The notes under the pieces were generated by a model. The model had not been told where the DNA came from. It ran no database searches and saw only the letters and a list, made by a program, of their open reading frames with translations. A stretch of DNA of 36,674 nucleotides, from NCBI GenBank assembly GCA_021816765.1, contig JAKAXB010000017.1:1-36674 (forward strand). Reading direction: 5' to 3'. The DNA is from Natronospirales bacterium. Its GTDB lineage: Bacteria > Pseudomonadota > Gammaproteobacteria > Natronospirales > REEB76. A program made the translations under genes and the position numbers. Position 1 is the stretch's first letter. Each line of letters begins with the position of its first letter. This document shows, piece by piece, positions 23,693-32,839 of this stretch.

Positions 23693-26600
23693 TTCGCCGC
23701 CTCATCGAGACCTGCCTGGATAACCGCTATCTCGTCATGCTGGCTACTCTCGCGTTGCTGTTGGTCGGCATTCTGGCGGTCATGCGCATACCGCTCGAGG
23801 CCATTCCCGATATTTCACCGACCCAGGTGATCGTGAAGACCTCCTATCCCGGACAGGCGCCCCAAGTGGTGCAAGACCAGGTGACCTATCCCATCGAAGC
23901 CCTGCTGATGTCGGTGCCGGGACGGCGGGCGGTGCGCGGCTATTCCATGTTCGGCGATTCTTACGTGTACGTTATCTTCAAGGGCGGCACGCAGATCCGG
24001 CAAGCCCGCAACCTGGTGCTGCAGTACCTGAGTCAGGTCCAGGCGAAACTGCCGCCCGGGGTCACGCCGGCACTGGGTCCGGAAAGCTCCGGTGTGGACT
24101 GGATTTACGAGTACGCTCTCACGGACCCGAACGGCACGCTGAACCTCGCGGATCTGACCACGTTGCAGAACTGGTTTCTCAAATACCAGTTGCAGGCCAT
24201 TCCCGGAGTGGCGGAGGTGGCGACCGTGGGCGGTATGGTGAAGGAATACCAGGTGGTGGTGGACCCCAACAAACTGCTGGCTTACCACATCACCCTGCCG
24301 CAGGTGGAGGCGGCCATCCGCGCGGCAAACGGCGAAACCAGCGGCTCGGTGGTGGACATGGGCGGCGCCACCTACATGGTGCGCACTTCGGGTTATGTCC
24401 GCAATCTCGGCGATCTTGAGAGCGCGTCGCTCGCCGTGCGCGACGGCATTCCCATCACCCTGCGCGACATCGCCCGCGTTCAGTACGGTCCGCAACTGCC
24501 CAACGGTGTCGCCGATCTGAACGGCCGGGGACAGGTGGTGGGCGGCATCGTCATGATGATTCAGGGGGAAAACGCCTATACCATCATCCGGCAGATCGAG
24601 AACAAGCTCGCTACGTTGCAGACATCTTTGCCCAAAGGGGTAAAGGTCGTCACCACCTACAGCCAGCGTCCGCTGATCTCGAGAAGCATCCACACCTTGA
24701 GCGAAAAACTACTTGAAGAATTCCTCGTCGTCGCGCTGGTGTCGCTGCTGTTCCTCTTCCGCGTCCGCTCCGCGCTGGTGGCCATTGTGGCGCTGCCGCT
24801 CGGCGTGCTGATGGCGTTCATCGTGATGTGGGCGCAGGACGTCCCGGCCAACATCATGTCGCTCGGCGGCATCGCCATCGCCGTCGGCGCCATGGTGGAT
24901 GCCGCCATCGTCATGATCGAAAACATGCACAAGCATGTGGAGAAATCGCCGCAGGCCGATCCCTGGGCTCTGGCGCGCCAAGCCGCGGCAGAAGTCGGCC
25001 CGGCGCTGTTCTTTTCGCTGCTGATCATCGCCGTGTCGTTCCTGCCGGTATTCGCGCTCGGCGGAGAGGAGGGCAAGCTGTTCCGGCCGCTGGCTTTCAC
25101 CAAGACTTACTCCATGACAGCGGCGGCGCTGCTGTCGGTGACGCTGGTACCGATCCTGATGGCGTATTTCATCCGCGGGCGGATTGCTCCGGAGCACAGG
25201 AACCCGCTGAACCGGGTGCTGGCGCGTCTGTACCGGCCGGTAATTTCGCGCGCCCTGCGTTACCCTTGGTACGTGCTGGGCGCCGGAGCGCTGCTGCTCG
25301 GCAGCGTCGTCGTCCCCTGGAAGTACCTGCAGTCGGAATTCATGCCGCCGCTCGAGGAGGGCACGCTGCTGTACATGCCCATCAGCCAGGACCCGTCCAT
25401 TTCCATCGGCGAAGCTGCCTATGTACTCCAACTGACGGATCGCATCCTCAAGAAATTCCCCGAGGTGGAAACGGTATTCGGGCAAGCTGGACGTGCGCAA
25501 ACCGCCACTGACACGGCACCCATTTCCATGTATGACACGACGGTGACACTCAAGGATCCGGGCAAATGGCCGCGGGCGCTGACGATGCGCGAGCTGGAGG
25601 ACAAGCTCAATCGCGCGCTCAACATTCCCGGCTTGTCCAATATCTGGGTGCAGCCGATTCAGAACCGGGTGCAAATGCTGACCACGGGATTGCAGACGCC
25701 GCTGGGCATCAAGGTAGCAGGCCCGGATCTGGTCACCCTGAACCAACTCGGCGCCGACATCCAGGCGGCGGTGGAAAAGCTGCCCGGCGCCCGCACCGTG
25801 TACGCCGCCAAGGCCATCGGTGGGCGTTACATCGTGATCCATACGGACCGCCTGGCCGCTGCACGTTACGGTTTGTCCGTCGCAGATATAAACCGGTTCG
25901 TCGAGACCGCCATCGGCGGGGAAACGGTGGCGACCGCCGTCAACGGCCTGGAGCGCTTCCCCATTGTGCTGCGCTATCCGCGGGAACTGCGCCAGTCACT
26001 CTTGGCCCTGAAAGCGAGCCGCGTGGCCACACCCTCGGGCGCACAGATTCCGCTGGCGGAGCTGGCGGACCTCCGCATTGAGGATGGTCCGCCGATGCTC
26101 ACCAGCGATAACGCACAGTTGAACAACTGGGTGTATATAGACCTCAAGCCCGGCACCGGCATCGGGGGATTCGTGCACGCGGCGCAGCGGACGCTCGCCA
26201 GCACCCTGCGCCTGCCGGCGGGGTACACCCTGTCCTGGGTGGGGCAGTATCAGGTGATGCAGCAGGCGGCGGCACGACTGAAATTATTGATCCCGGCGGT
26301 GATCGTCCTGGTCGCGCTGCTGCTGTACTTCAACTTCAGGAATCTCACGGAAGTGGCGATCATCCTGTTGACGCTGCCGCTGTCGCTGGTCGGGGGTTTC
26401 TGGCTGGTATATCTGCTGGGGTACAAACTCTCGGTCGCCGTGGCCGTGGGGTTTATTGCGCTTGCCGGCGTGGCCGCGGAATTCGGCGTGGTGATGCTGC
26501 TGTACCTGGACCTGTCGGTGAAAACCCGGCTTTCCGAGGGCCGGCTCAATACCCCTGAGGACCTCCATCAGGCCGTTATCGAGGGAACGCTGTTGCGCCT

Positions 26601-26820
26601 GCGGCCCATGGCGATGACCTTCGCGACGGTGGTGGCGGGCCTCTTGCCCATCATGTTCAGCCAGGGAACGGGAGCGGACATCATGAAGCGCATCGCGGCA
26701 CCCATGGTGGGTGGCATGGTGAGCGCCGCCGCACTGAGCCTGGTGGTGATTCCTGCGGTGTATTACCTGTGGCAACGCGCTGTGCTCAGGCGTGCCATGC
26801 CGCATGACGGCGGCTCGTGA
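23689..26820 (+). CDS. cusA: CusA-family RND heavy-metal efflux pump (HME4, Cu(I)/Ag(I))
   Basis: A 1043-residue proton-driven efflux pump, full length for CusA (E. coli 1047). The membrane helix GGIAIAVGAMVDAAIVMIEN is the HME4 type found in monovalent-metal pumps; CzcA-type pumps have DFGxxVDG there. The three methionines that bind Cu(I)/Ag(I) in E. coli CusA (M573, M623, M672) have counterparts at M563 (LLYMPIS), M614 (PISMYDTT) and M663 (NRVQMLTTG). The C-terminal half ends with AGVAAEFGVVMLLYLDL and PMVGGMVSAAALSLVVIPA. It is the last gene of the operon. Confidence 0.95.
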   Translation: MIRRLIETCLDNRYLVMLATLALLLVGILAVMRIPLEAIPDISPTQVIVKTSYPGQAPQVVQDQVTYPIEALLMSVPGRRAVRGYSMFGDSYVYVIFKGGTQIRQARNLVLQYLSQVQAKLPPGVTPALGPESSGVDWIYEYALTDPNGTLNLADLTTLQNWFLKYQLQAIPGVAEVATVGGMVKEYQVVVDPNKLLAYHITLPQVEAAIRAANGETSGSVVDMGGATYMVRTSGYVRNLGDLESASLAVRDGIPITLRDIARVQYGPQLPNGVADLNGRGQVVGGIVMMIQGENAYTIIRQIENKLATLQTSLPKGVKVVTTYSQRPLISRSIHTLSEKLLEEFLVVALVSLLFLFRVRSALVAIVALPLGVLMAFIVMWAQDVPANIMSLGGIAIAVGAMVDAAIVMIENMHKHVEKSPQADPWALARQAAAEVGPALFFSLLIIAVSFLPVFALGGEEGKLFRPLAFTKTYSMTAAALLSVTLVPILMAYFIRGRIAPEHRNPLNRVLARLYRPVISRALRYPWYVLGAGALLLGSVVVPWKYLQSEFMPPLEEGTLLYMPISQDPSISIGEAAYVLQLTDRILKKFPEVETVFGQAGRAQTATDTAPISMYDTTVTLKDPGKWPRALTMRELEDKLNRALNIPGLSNIWVQPIQNRVQMLTTGLQTPLGIKVAGPDLVTLNQLGADIQAAVEKLPGARTVYAAKAIGGRYIVIHTDRLAAARYGLSVADINRFVETAIGGETVATAVNGLERFPIVLRYPRELRQSLLALKASRVATPSGAQIPLAELADLRIEDGPPMLTSDNAQLNNWVYIDLKPGTGIGGFVHAAQRTLASTLRLPAGYTLSWVGQYQVMQQAAARLKLLIPAVIVLVALLLYFNFRNLTEVAIILLTLPLSLVGGFWLVYLLGYKLSVAVAVGFIALAGVAAEFGVVMLLYLDLSVKTRLSEGRLNTPEDLHQAVIEGTLLRLRPMAMTFATVVAGLLPIMFSQGTGADIMKRIAAPMVGGMVSAAALSLVVIPAVYYLWQRAVLRRAMPHDGGS

Positions 26821-27019
26821 ATAAACCCCCGCCTGCGGGACCCCGCTGGGGCTGTGTTGATCGCATGGGCGATCAGTCTGCCGTGGCACGGACGTGGAAC
26901 TTGCGTCTGACTTGGCCAGTGCCCGGTGTGTGCAAAAGAGCCTGTAATGGTCGGCGGGATAGCCGCTGATGATGTTCATCGCCAGCGATACATCGAGATC
27001 CATGCTGTGCCTGAGATCC
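26821..27019. other. Intergenic region after cusA
   Basis: No gene is recognised. It contains small GC-rich hairpins (CCCCGCTGGGG; GATCGC-atgg-GCGATC at about 26860-26875) that may help end the cus transcript, without a clear T-run on the plus strand. Confidence 0.4.
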
Positions 27020-27051
27020 AAAAAAAACACCCACGGATCGTCCCGTGGGTG
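27020..27051 (-). terminator. Rho-independent terminator of S10 paralog 5
   Basis: CACCCACGG (27028-27036) pairs with CCGTGGGTG (27043-27051) around a 6-base loop. On the minus strand the stem is followed by eight T residues. It lies 26 bases beyond the stop at 27078. Confidence 0.93.
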
Positions 27052-27077
27052 CAGTATCGCAAGGCTGTCTTGCAAAG

Positions 27078-28616
27078 TCAGTGCCGCGAGAGCACCTGGC
27101 TGTAGAACGCGCTCAGGTCCCGGTGCAGATCCATCAGCGTGTGTTCATGCAGGTACAGCATGTGACCCGAGTGGTAGAAGTGGAAACTGACGTTCTTCAG
27201 CAACGCGGGCGGCAGCTTCATGTGGGCAAAGTCGTACTCGGTCTTGTAGAACGGCGTGCCGAGATCAAAGTAGCCGTTGCCCGAAAACACCATCAGGTTC
27301 GGATTCTTGCGCATGGCATCCGCCAGGTTCGGGGCCACATCCGGCAGCGGCACCGGAAAGAATGAGCCCGGCACCGGATGTTTCCAGTCCCAATGGCGGA
27401 TGGTCTGGTCGTTGAGGATGACGTAGGGACGCTGGCTCACGAACTTGAGGTCATTGCTCACGTACCAGTTGAAGGCGGCAGTGTAAGCCGGCGTGATGGC
27501 CTGGCTCATGGCGCTGTAGTCCGGGTATTCCTCGGCGTTGTCCCGGTTCCAGCCCTCGAAGCGTGCATCCAGGCGCCCGATGGTGCGGCCGCGGTCACGC
27601 AGGAGCTGCGCCCGGAAGCGCATCATGTTGATGCGCAGATTGACCTCGCGGATATATTTTGCGCTCAAGCCGGTGTACTCATGCAGCTTCTGCACCACTT
27701 GGTCGTATTCGGCCGGCGGCAGGCGCGTGCCCTCGAACAGCGCGTGCGCATACACGGTGCTGGCGAACTGCTCCACCTGCTGCACCAACGGCGCGAGGTG
27801 TGCGGGCTGTTGCGGCAGCGCGTGGTGATACCAGGCCACCGCCGCATAGGAGGGCAGATAGGTGATCTCGCCCAGATCCGTGCCCGGCCAGCCGTCGCCG
27901 TAGTTGAGGATCGAGGACAGCAGCACCACGCCGTTGAGCGCCACGCCGTTCTGCTGCAGCCAGTCCGCCAGGTTCGCCGAGCGGGTGGTGCCGTAACTCT
28001 CGCCCAGCAGGAATTTGGGTGAATTCCAGCGGTTGTTGTCGCTGATGTAGCGCTGGATGAACTGTCCGAAGGAACGCACGTCCTGGTCCACGCCCCAGAA
28101 CATCTTGTCGGTGCCCTTGCCCACGGGCCGGCTGTAACCGGTGCCTACTGCGTCAATGAACACCAGATCGGTTTTGTTGAGCAGGGTGTAGGGGTTGTTG
28201 GTATTGATGTCATAAGGTGGCGGTGGGGTGGGAACGTGATCCTTCGTCATCACCCGCATGGGTCCCATGCCGCCCATGAGCAGCCAGACGGTGGAGGAAC
28301 CGGGGCCGCCGTTGTACACGAAGGTCACGGGCCGCTTGGCGAGGTTGCGCACCCCGTCCTCGGTGTAGGCCACATAGAACATGCTGGCGGTGGGCTGGTT
28401 CTTGGCATCGCGCAGCAGCAGGGTACCGGCGGTGGCGGTGTAATGGATAGTCTTGCCATTCACTGTGACCCGGCCGTGGGTGACGGATTTTTCTTCCTTG
28501 GGAATCGCTGTGGCGGGGGTGGCCGATTTGGCAGCGGCGGGTGCGGTGTCGGCAGCCAACACGGGCGCTGCCAACACTGCGGCCAGCAGCGGGATCAAGA
28601 CGAGATGGCGTTGCAT
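27078..28616 (-). CDS. Secreted serine carboxypeptidase, S10 family (paralog 5)
   Basis: A 512-residue S10 peptidase separated from the other four by the metal-resistance block. Signal peptide MQRHLVLIPLLAAVLAAPVL; oxyanion motif NGGPGSST; triad S207 (GESYGTTR), D451 (NGYFDLGTPF) and H485 (HSGHM). The ATG at 28616 has GGGGAT about 8 bases upstream; an in-frame ATG at 28625 is also possible. It lies 121 bases downstream of pepQ on the same strand, so the two may be cotranscribed. That would link extracytoplasmic C-terminal trimming with cytoplasmic Xaa-Pro cleavage. Confidence 0.93.
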   Translation of the reverse strand: MQRHLVLIPLLAAVLAAPVLAADTAPAAAKSATPATAIPKEEKSVTHGRVTVNGKTIHYTATAGTLLLRDAKNQPTASMFYVAYTEDGVRNLAKRPVTFVYNGGPGSSTVWLLMGGMGPMRVMTKDHVPTPPPPYDINTNNPYTLLNKTDLVFIDAVGTGYSRPVGKGTDKMFWGVDQDVRSFGQFIQRYISDNNRWNSPKFLLGESYGTTRSANLADWLQQNGVALNGVVLLSSILNYGDGWPGTDLGEITYLPSYAAVAWYHHALPQQPAHLAPLVQQVEQFASTVYAHALFEGTRLPPAEYDQVVQKLHEYTGLSAKYIREVNLRINMMRFRAQLLRDRGRTIGRLDARFEGWNRDNAEEYPDYSAMSQAITPAYTAAFNWYVSNDLKFVSQRPYVILNDQTIRHWDWKHPVPGSFFPVPLPDVAPNLADAMRKNPNLMVFSGNGYFDLGTPFYKTEYDFAHMKLPPALLKNVSFHFYHSGHMLYLHEHTLMDLHRDLSAFYSQVLSRH

Positions 28617-28737
28617 GGTTTTCATCCCCAAAGTTTGGTGATACAGGAGGCTCAGACCATATTGGCGGGAGCAGGTTCCGTTACGGCCCCCTTATCGGGT
28701 GTCTCCCCGCCGGCGGATGCCGGGGATACGGGATACA

Positions 28738-30060
28738 TCATGCCGTTTTAAATGCGTCGCGGGTGAGATTTTCAGGTCCGGCGGTCCTGGCCACCACGTT
28801 GTCCTCGATGCGCATGCCGCCACAGGGACGGAAAGCGTCCACCTTCACCCAGTTCACGTGACGGCCGTGTTCGCCCGCCTTGAGCCTGGCGAGCAGCGGC
28901 GCGATGAAATACAGGCCCGGCTCGATGGTGACCACGAAGTTTTCCTTCAACTCCCGGGTGGTGCGCAAGTAGGGGTGACCGTCGGGCTTGGGCAGACTGT
29001 CGCCTCGAGGACTTGCCATGCAGCCGCCCACGTCGTGGGTCTGGAGTCCGAGGAAATGGCCGAGGCCATGGGGCAGGAACGCACTGCTGATGCGTGTCGC
29101 CACGATCTCTTCCGGCGGCAGGCGCACAAAATCAAAATCATGCAGCAGTTTCGCGATGACGTGATGCGCATCGAGATGCAGTGCCTTGAAGTCGAGTCCG
29201 GGCTTCACCTTTTTGCCCAGCGCCTGCTGCTCTTTATCCAGCGCGTTAATCAGGGACTGGAATTCATCCGCTGCCGCGGAATAGGTGCGCGTTACGTCGG
29301 CGGCGTAGCCATGCACCTGGGCAGCGGCATCAATCAGAAATGCATGGAGTTGCGCGGGCTTGTCCCGGTTCCAGTGCTGATAATGCAGTGTCGCGGCATG
29401 CTCGTTGAGCGCGACGATGGCGTGGTACGGATGCTCATCGTCCGTCTGGCCACAGGCGGCGCAAAACGCATTATGGATTTCGAATTCACTGCCGCCGGCA
29501 CGGAATACCTGCTCGGCGGCACGGTGACCCCTGGCACTGAGAGCATTGGCACGGCGCATGCATTCCAGTTCATATTCGGTCTTGGCGGCACGCGTGTAGT
29601 GCAAAGAATGGATCAGGGTTTCGGGGTTGACATCGGCGAAGCCCCAGTGCTTGAAGCGCTCCTGCCATTCGCCGAGGAAAGCGCAGCGCCTCGCCGTCGG
29701 CAGTGCGCCCGGCGCGTCTTCCGGCCGCTTGATGATACGGATGTCGAAATGCTCCACCCAGTAACCGGCCGGCGGGTCCGGCGGCAGGTACCAGTAATCC
29801 TCCGGCTGATAGAACACCAGCACCGGTTTATGACCCGGAACGTACACAACAAATGAATCATGGGCATGGGTGAGCGGCAACCAGTTCTTGAAATGCGGAT
29901 TCACCCGAAACGGGTAATCCATGTCATCCAGAAACTGGGTATGCGGACTGCCGGCGAACACCGCCACCGCGTCGAAACCGGCCGCCGCCAGCGCCATGCC
30001 GAAGCGCTTTTGCACTGTCTCAAGATGAGCAGGGTAGTGTCTGGCCAAGGCGTCGTTCAT
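28738..30060 (-). CDS. pepQ: Xaa-Pro dipeptidase (prolidase), M24B
   Basis: A 440-residue cytoplasmic prolidase that splits Xaa-Pro dipeptides. It is the same size class as E. coli PepQ (443). The five dinuclear-metal ligands are all present at matching spacing: D244 (FLIDAAA), D255 (AADVTRTY), H335 (HGLGHFLGLQTHDVGG), E380 (VTIEPGLYF) and E419 (MRIEDNV). The start chosen is the ATG at 30060; the frame continues upstream but that extension has no family similarity. It is divergent from the aldo/keto reductase (127-base gap) and upstream of S10 paralog 5. Its substrate is the product made by the DPP IV in this window. Confidence 0.95.
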   Translation of the reverse strand: MNDALARHYPAHLETVQKRFGMALAAAGFDAVAVFAGSPHTQFLDDMDYPFRVNPHFKNWLPLTHAHDSFVVYVPGHKPVLVFYQPEDYWYLPPDPPAGYWVEHFDIRIIKRPEDAPGALPTARRCAFLGEWQERFKHWGFADVNPETLIHSLHYTRAAKTEYELECMRRANALSARGHRAAEQVFRAGGSEFEIHNAFCAACGQTDDEHPYHAIVALNEHAATLHYQHWNRDKPAQLHAFLIDAAAQVHGYAADVTRTYSAAADEFQSLINALDKEQQALGKKVKPGLDFKALHLDAHHVIAKLLHDFDFVRLPPEEIVATRISSAFLPHGLGHFLGLQTHDVGGCMASPRGDSLPKPDGHPYLRTTRELKENFVVTIEPGLYFIAPLLARLKAGEHGRHVNWVKVDAFRPCGGMRIEDNVVARTAGPENLTRDAFKTA

Positions 30061-30187
30061 GGCGGCTCCGGGACGTCGCGGGGAAGCCGGATTATTCCAG
30101 ATTCTGACCGGGCCGGCAGCCTGTCCGCGGCCGCAGGCGGGCGCACGCGCTAAAATAGGCGCCGGCATCGGCGGAGAGAATCGCAGC

Positions 30188-31159
30188 ATGGAATACCGGC
30201 GGCTCGGCAAATGGGGACTGAAACTCAGCGTCCTGTCTTTCGGTTCCTGGGTGACGTTCCAGAACCAGGTGGATAGGAAATTGGCCGGGCAATGTCTCGC
30301 CACCGCCTACGACGCCGGCGTGAATTTCTTCGACAACGCCGAGGCCTATGCCAACGGTGAATCCGAATGCATCATGGGCGCTGCGCTCAGGAATCTGGGG
30401 CTCCCGCGCGATTCCTGGTGCGTGTCCAGCAAGGTGTTTTTCGGCTGCAAGACCGACCCGAAGCCGACCCAGAAGGGACTGTCGCGCAAGCACATCGTGG
30501 AGGCCTGCCACCAGGCACTTGTGCGTCTGCAGGTGGACTATCTGGATTTTTATTTTTGTCATCGCCCTGACCCGGAGACTCCCATCGAGGAGACGGTACG
30601 CAGCATGCACGATCTGGTGCGGCAGGGTAAGGTGCTGTACTGGGGCACGTCCGAATGGACGGCGCAGGAGATCACCGCGGCGCACGCGATTGCGCGCAGC
30701 GAGCACCTCACACCGCCCAGCGTGGAGCAGCCGCAATACAATCTGTTTGCGCGCGCGCGCGTGGAGCAGGAGTACGCGCCCCTTTACCGAGACTATGGCA
30801 TGGGCACCACTATCTGGTCACCGCTCGCTTCCGGTGTGCTCACCGGCAAGTACAACGACGGCATTCCGGCGGATTCGCGTCTCAACCTGCCGGGCTATGA
30901 ATGGCTGCGGGAGCGCCATCAGAGTGAGGAGGGCCGCCGGCGCATCGAAGCGGTGCAGAAACTCTCCGCCATCGCGCGTGAACTCGGCATGAGCACCGGC
31001 CAGCTGGCCATTGCCTGGTGCCTGAAAAATCCCCACGTGACAAGCGTGATCCTGGGCGCCTCGCGGGTGGAGCAGCTCAGGGAAAACCTGAACGCACTTG
31101 CGCACCTGCCGCAGATCACACCGGCCGTCATGGCGCGCATTGAGACGGTGGTGGGCTGA
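30188..31159 (+). CDS. Aldo/keto reductase, potassium-channel beta-subunit-like type
   Basis: A 323-residue NADPH-dependent oxidoreductase with a TIM-barrel pattern. The catalytic tetrad is visible: D49 and Y54 (NFFDNAEAYANG), K82 (VSSKVF) and H125 (FYFCHRPD). SVEQPQYNLFARARVEQEYA and SPLASGVLTGKY are characteristic of the Kv-beta/AKR6-like branch, whose bacterial members reduce small aldehydes; the physiological substrate is unknown. The ATG at 30188 is chosen because the family pattern MEYRRLGKWGLKLS starts there, with GGAGAGA upstream. The stop shares one base with the next gene's ATG (TGATG), so translation is likely coupled to the TPR-sulfotransferase. Confidence 0.92.
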   Translation: MEYRRLGKWGLKLSVLSFGSWVTFQNQVDRKLAGQCLATAYDAGVNFFDNAEAYANGESECIMGAALRNLGLPRDSWCVSSKVFFGCKTDPKPTQKGLSRKHIVEACHQALVRLQVDYLDFYFCHRPDPETPIEETVRSMHDLVRQGKVLYWGTSEWTAQEITAAHAIARSEHLTPPSVEQPQYNLFARARVEQEYAPLYRDYGMGTTIWSPLASGVLTGKYNDGIPADSRLNLPGYEWLRERHQSEEGRRRIEAVQKLSAIARELGMSTGQLAIAWCLKNPHVTSVILGASRVEQLRENLNALAHLPQITPAVMARIETVVG

Positions 31160-31795
31160 TGCCGGAACATTCCGGCGAGGCGGTGCCCGGCGAAATCCAT
31201 CGGCTGATGTTCGAGGCCACAGCCTGCTACAACCACGGCGATATTGCCGGTGCCAGCGCGTGCTGTGCGCGCGTGCTTGCGCACTCGGGCGAATTTCCCG
31301 AGGCATTGCATCTGCTGGGTTTGTGTCGCTGGAAAGGCGGGGATCTCGAGGCGGCTCTCCACCTGCTGACCCGAGCCCAAGCCTTGCGGCCCATGGATGC
31401 GCAGTGGTGGCACAACCTGGGCATCGTGCGTGAGCAAAGCGGTGACACATCCGGCGCACAAGTGGCTTTTCGGCGTGCCGCGGAACTCAATCCGCGCAGT
31501 GCGGAATCCCATTACAACCTGGGCGTGACCTGTGAGGCGTTGGGTGACAGCGACACGGCGGAAACCGCCTACCGGCGGGCGCTCTTGGTGAATGACCGGC
31601 ACACCGGCGCGGCCGCGGGGCTCGCGGCCCTCTGCGAGGCACGGAATCGGCTGGATGAAGCACAGCGGTGGGTGGATACCGCACTGCGTGGAAGTCCCGA
31701 GGATGCGGTCGCCAATCTCACCCAGGCGCAGTTGGATTTCCGCACGGGACGCTACACGCAAACGGCCGCGCGGCTGGAAGCGCAGCTGAAGCATC
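31159..31795 (+). pseudogene. TPR-sulfotransferase, 5' part, split by the IS66 element
   Basis: This is the N-terminal 212 codons of a tetratricopeptide-repeat sulfotransferase. Successive TPR units are visible: EALHLLGLCRWKGGDLEAAL, AQWWHNLGIVREQSGDTSGA and ESHYNLGVTCEALGDSDTAE. At codon 213 the frame enters the IS66 left end, and a hybrid 229-residue product would stop at 31848. Joining 31795 to 35448 restores an uninterrupted frame of 543 codons including the stop. In intact homologues the TPRs precede a PAPS-dependent sulfotransferase domain. Confidence 0.9.
31788..31795 (+). repeat. Target-site duplication, left copy (GAAGCATC)
   Basis: GAAGCATC directly precedes the left terminal repeat and recurs exactly at 35440-35447. 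Eight bases is the duplication length made by IS66-family elements. Confidence 0.93.
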
Positions 31796-31821
31796 GTGTC
31801 CTTCCGGCGAGCGTGCGTGAC
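31796..31821 (+). repeat. IS66 terminal inverted repeat, left
   Basis: It pairs with 35414-35439 in inverted orientation at 23 of 26 positions and abuts the target duplication. Confidence 0.92.
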
Positions 31822-31951
31822 GGGTGTCCCGTAGAGGCGGTACGCTGAGGTAGGCGACTGATGTCGGCGTCTGGTGTGGCAGGGTGCTCGCCCTGGGACT
31901 CACCCCCTGCGGAGCTTGCGTTCCGAGATCGGTTCCGCTATCGTCTGCGGC

Positions 31952-32839
31952 ATGGAGACCCTGCTGCGCTACCGGGGCCGTGCGCTCACGACGGCCGATA
32001 TCCGAGAGATTCGGGAGCTGATTGCGGCGCACCCGGGTATGAGCCGGCGGAAGCTGTCAGAGCGATTGTGCGAGCAATGGGGCTGGCGGCAGGCGAACGG
32101 TGCGCTGCGGGATATGGTGGCACGGGGGCTGATGCTGGCGCTGCATCGGGCCGGGCACATCGAGCTGCCGGCGGTGCGCCGCGGGTTGCATAATCCTCTG
32201 GCGGCGCGCCAATTGGCCCGTCGGCGACCGCACCCGGTGGAGGTCGATCGCACGCCCTTGTGTGCGAGCCTGCGGGAGCTGGGAGCGCTTACGTTCTGTC
32301 AGGTTCGGCGTACACCGCAGGAGGCGCTGTTTAACTGGTTGATCGAGAGCGATCACTATCTGGGCTATACCCGGGCGGTCGGGGAGCATCTGAAGTTCAT
32401 GGTGTACGCGGGGGTTAGACCGGTGGCCCTCTTCGCCTGGAGCTCGGCGGCACGGCACCTGGGACCTCGTGATCGGCATCTGGGATGGTCGCTTGAAGCG
32501 CGGCGGCAGAACATTCGTTTCCTGGCCTACAACACGCGCTACCTGATCCCGAGCTGGGTACAGGTGCCGCACCTGGCCTCGCACCTGCTTTCGCGCATGA
32601 CGCGGATGTTGTCTGTCGAATGGGAGAAGGTGTACGGGCATCCGGTGTATTTCGCCGAGACGTTTGTCGATCCCACGCGTCATCGGGGCACCTGCTACCG
32701 GGCAGCGAACTGGGTGATGCTCGGGCGCACCCAGGGGCGTGGCAAGGATGACCTCACGCACCGGCCGAACCGCACGGTGAAGGACGTGCTGGGACTGGCG
32801 TTGGTGGCGGACTTTCGCGAGCGGCTGCTTTCGGCATGA
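31952..32839 (+). CDS. DUF4338 (DruA-like) protein carried by the IS66 element
   Basis: A 295-residue DUF4338-family protein. Its N-terminal part, RYRGRALTTADIREIRELIA followed by AHPGMSRRKLSERLCEQWGW, is a helix-turn-helix-like segment, and NGALRDMVARGLMLALHRAG is the family hallmark. The core includes LFNWLIESDHYLGYTRAVGE, then HLKFMVYAG, and VYFAETFVDPTRHRGTCYRA. The C-terminus VKDVLGLALVADFRERLL is also typical. DUF4338 is the domain of DruA in Druantia anti-phage systems, but no other Druantia component is present. The start is the ATG at 31952, where homology begins; the longer frame from 31874 reaches toward the terminal repeat. Its stop overlaps the tnpC start (ATGA). The biochemical activity is unknown to me. 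Confidence 0.9.
   Translation: METLLRYRGRALTTADIREIRELIAAHPGMSRRKLSERLCEQWGWRQANGALRDMVARGLMLALHRAGHIELPAVRRGLHNPLAARQLARRRPHPVEVDRTPLCASLRELGALTFCQVRRTPQEALFNWLIESDHYLGYTRAVGEHLKFMVYAGVRPVALFAWSSAARHLGPRDRHLGWSLEARRQNIRFLAYNTRYLIPSWVQVPHLASHLLSRMTRMLSVEWEKVYGHPVYFAETFVDPTRHRGTCYRAANWVMLGRTQGRGKDDLTHRPNRTVKDVLGLALVADFRERLLSA

Noticed and set aside
24709-25842. 377-codon minus-strand frame
   Set aside because: Antisense to cusA, whose full-length conserved protein accounts for the sequence.
28699-29856. 385-codon plus-strand frame
   Set aside because: Antisense to pepQ, which has all five metal ligands; this frame has no family pattern.
31853-31869. Alternative terminal repeat (GGCGACTGATGTCGGCG with 35366-35382)
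   Set aside because: Only partly matching, with no target duplication beside it. The outer 26-bp repeats with GAAGCATC on both sides are decisive.
31874-32839. Druantia anti-phage system
   Set aside because: Only the DruA-like DUF4338 gene is present. The large helicase and other Druantia genes are absent and the context is an IS66 element.
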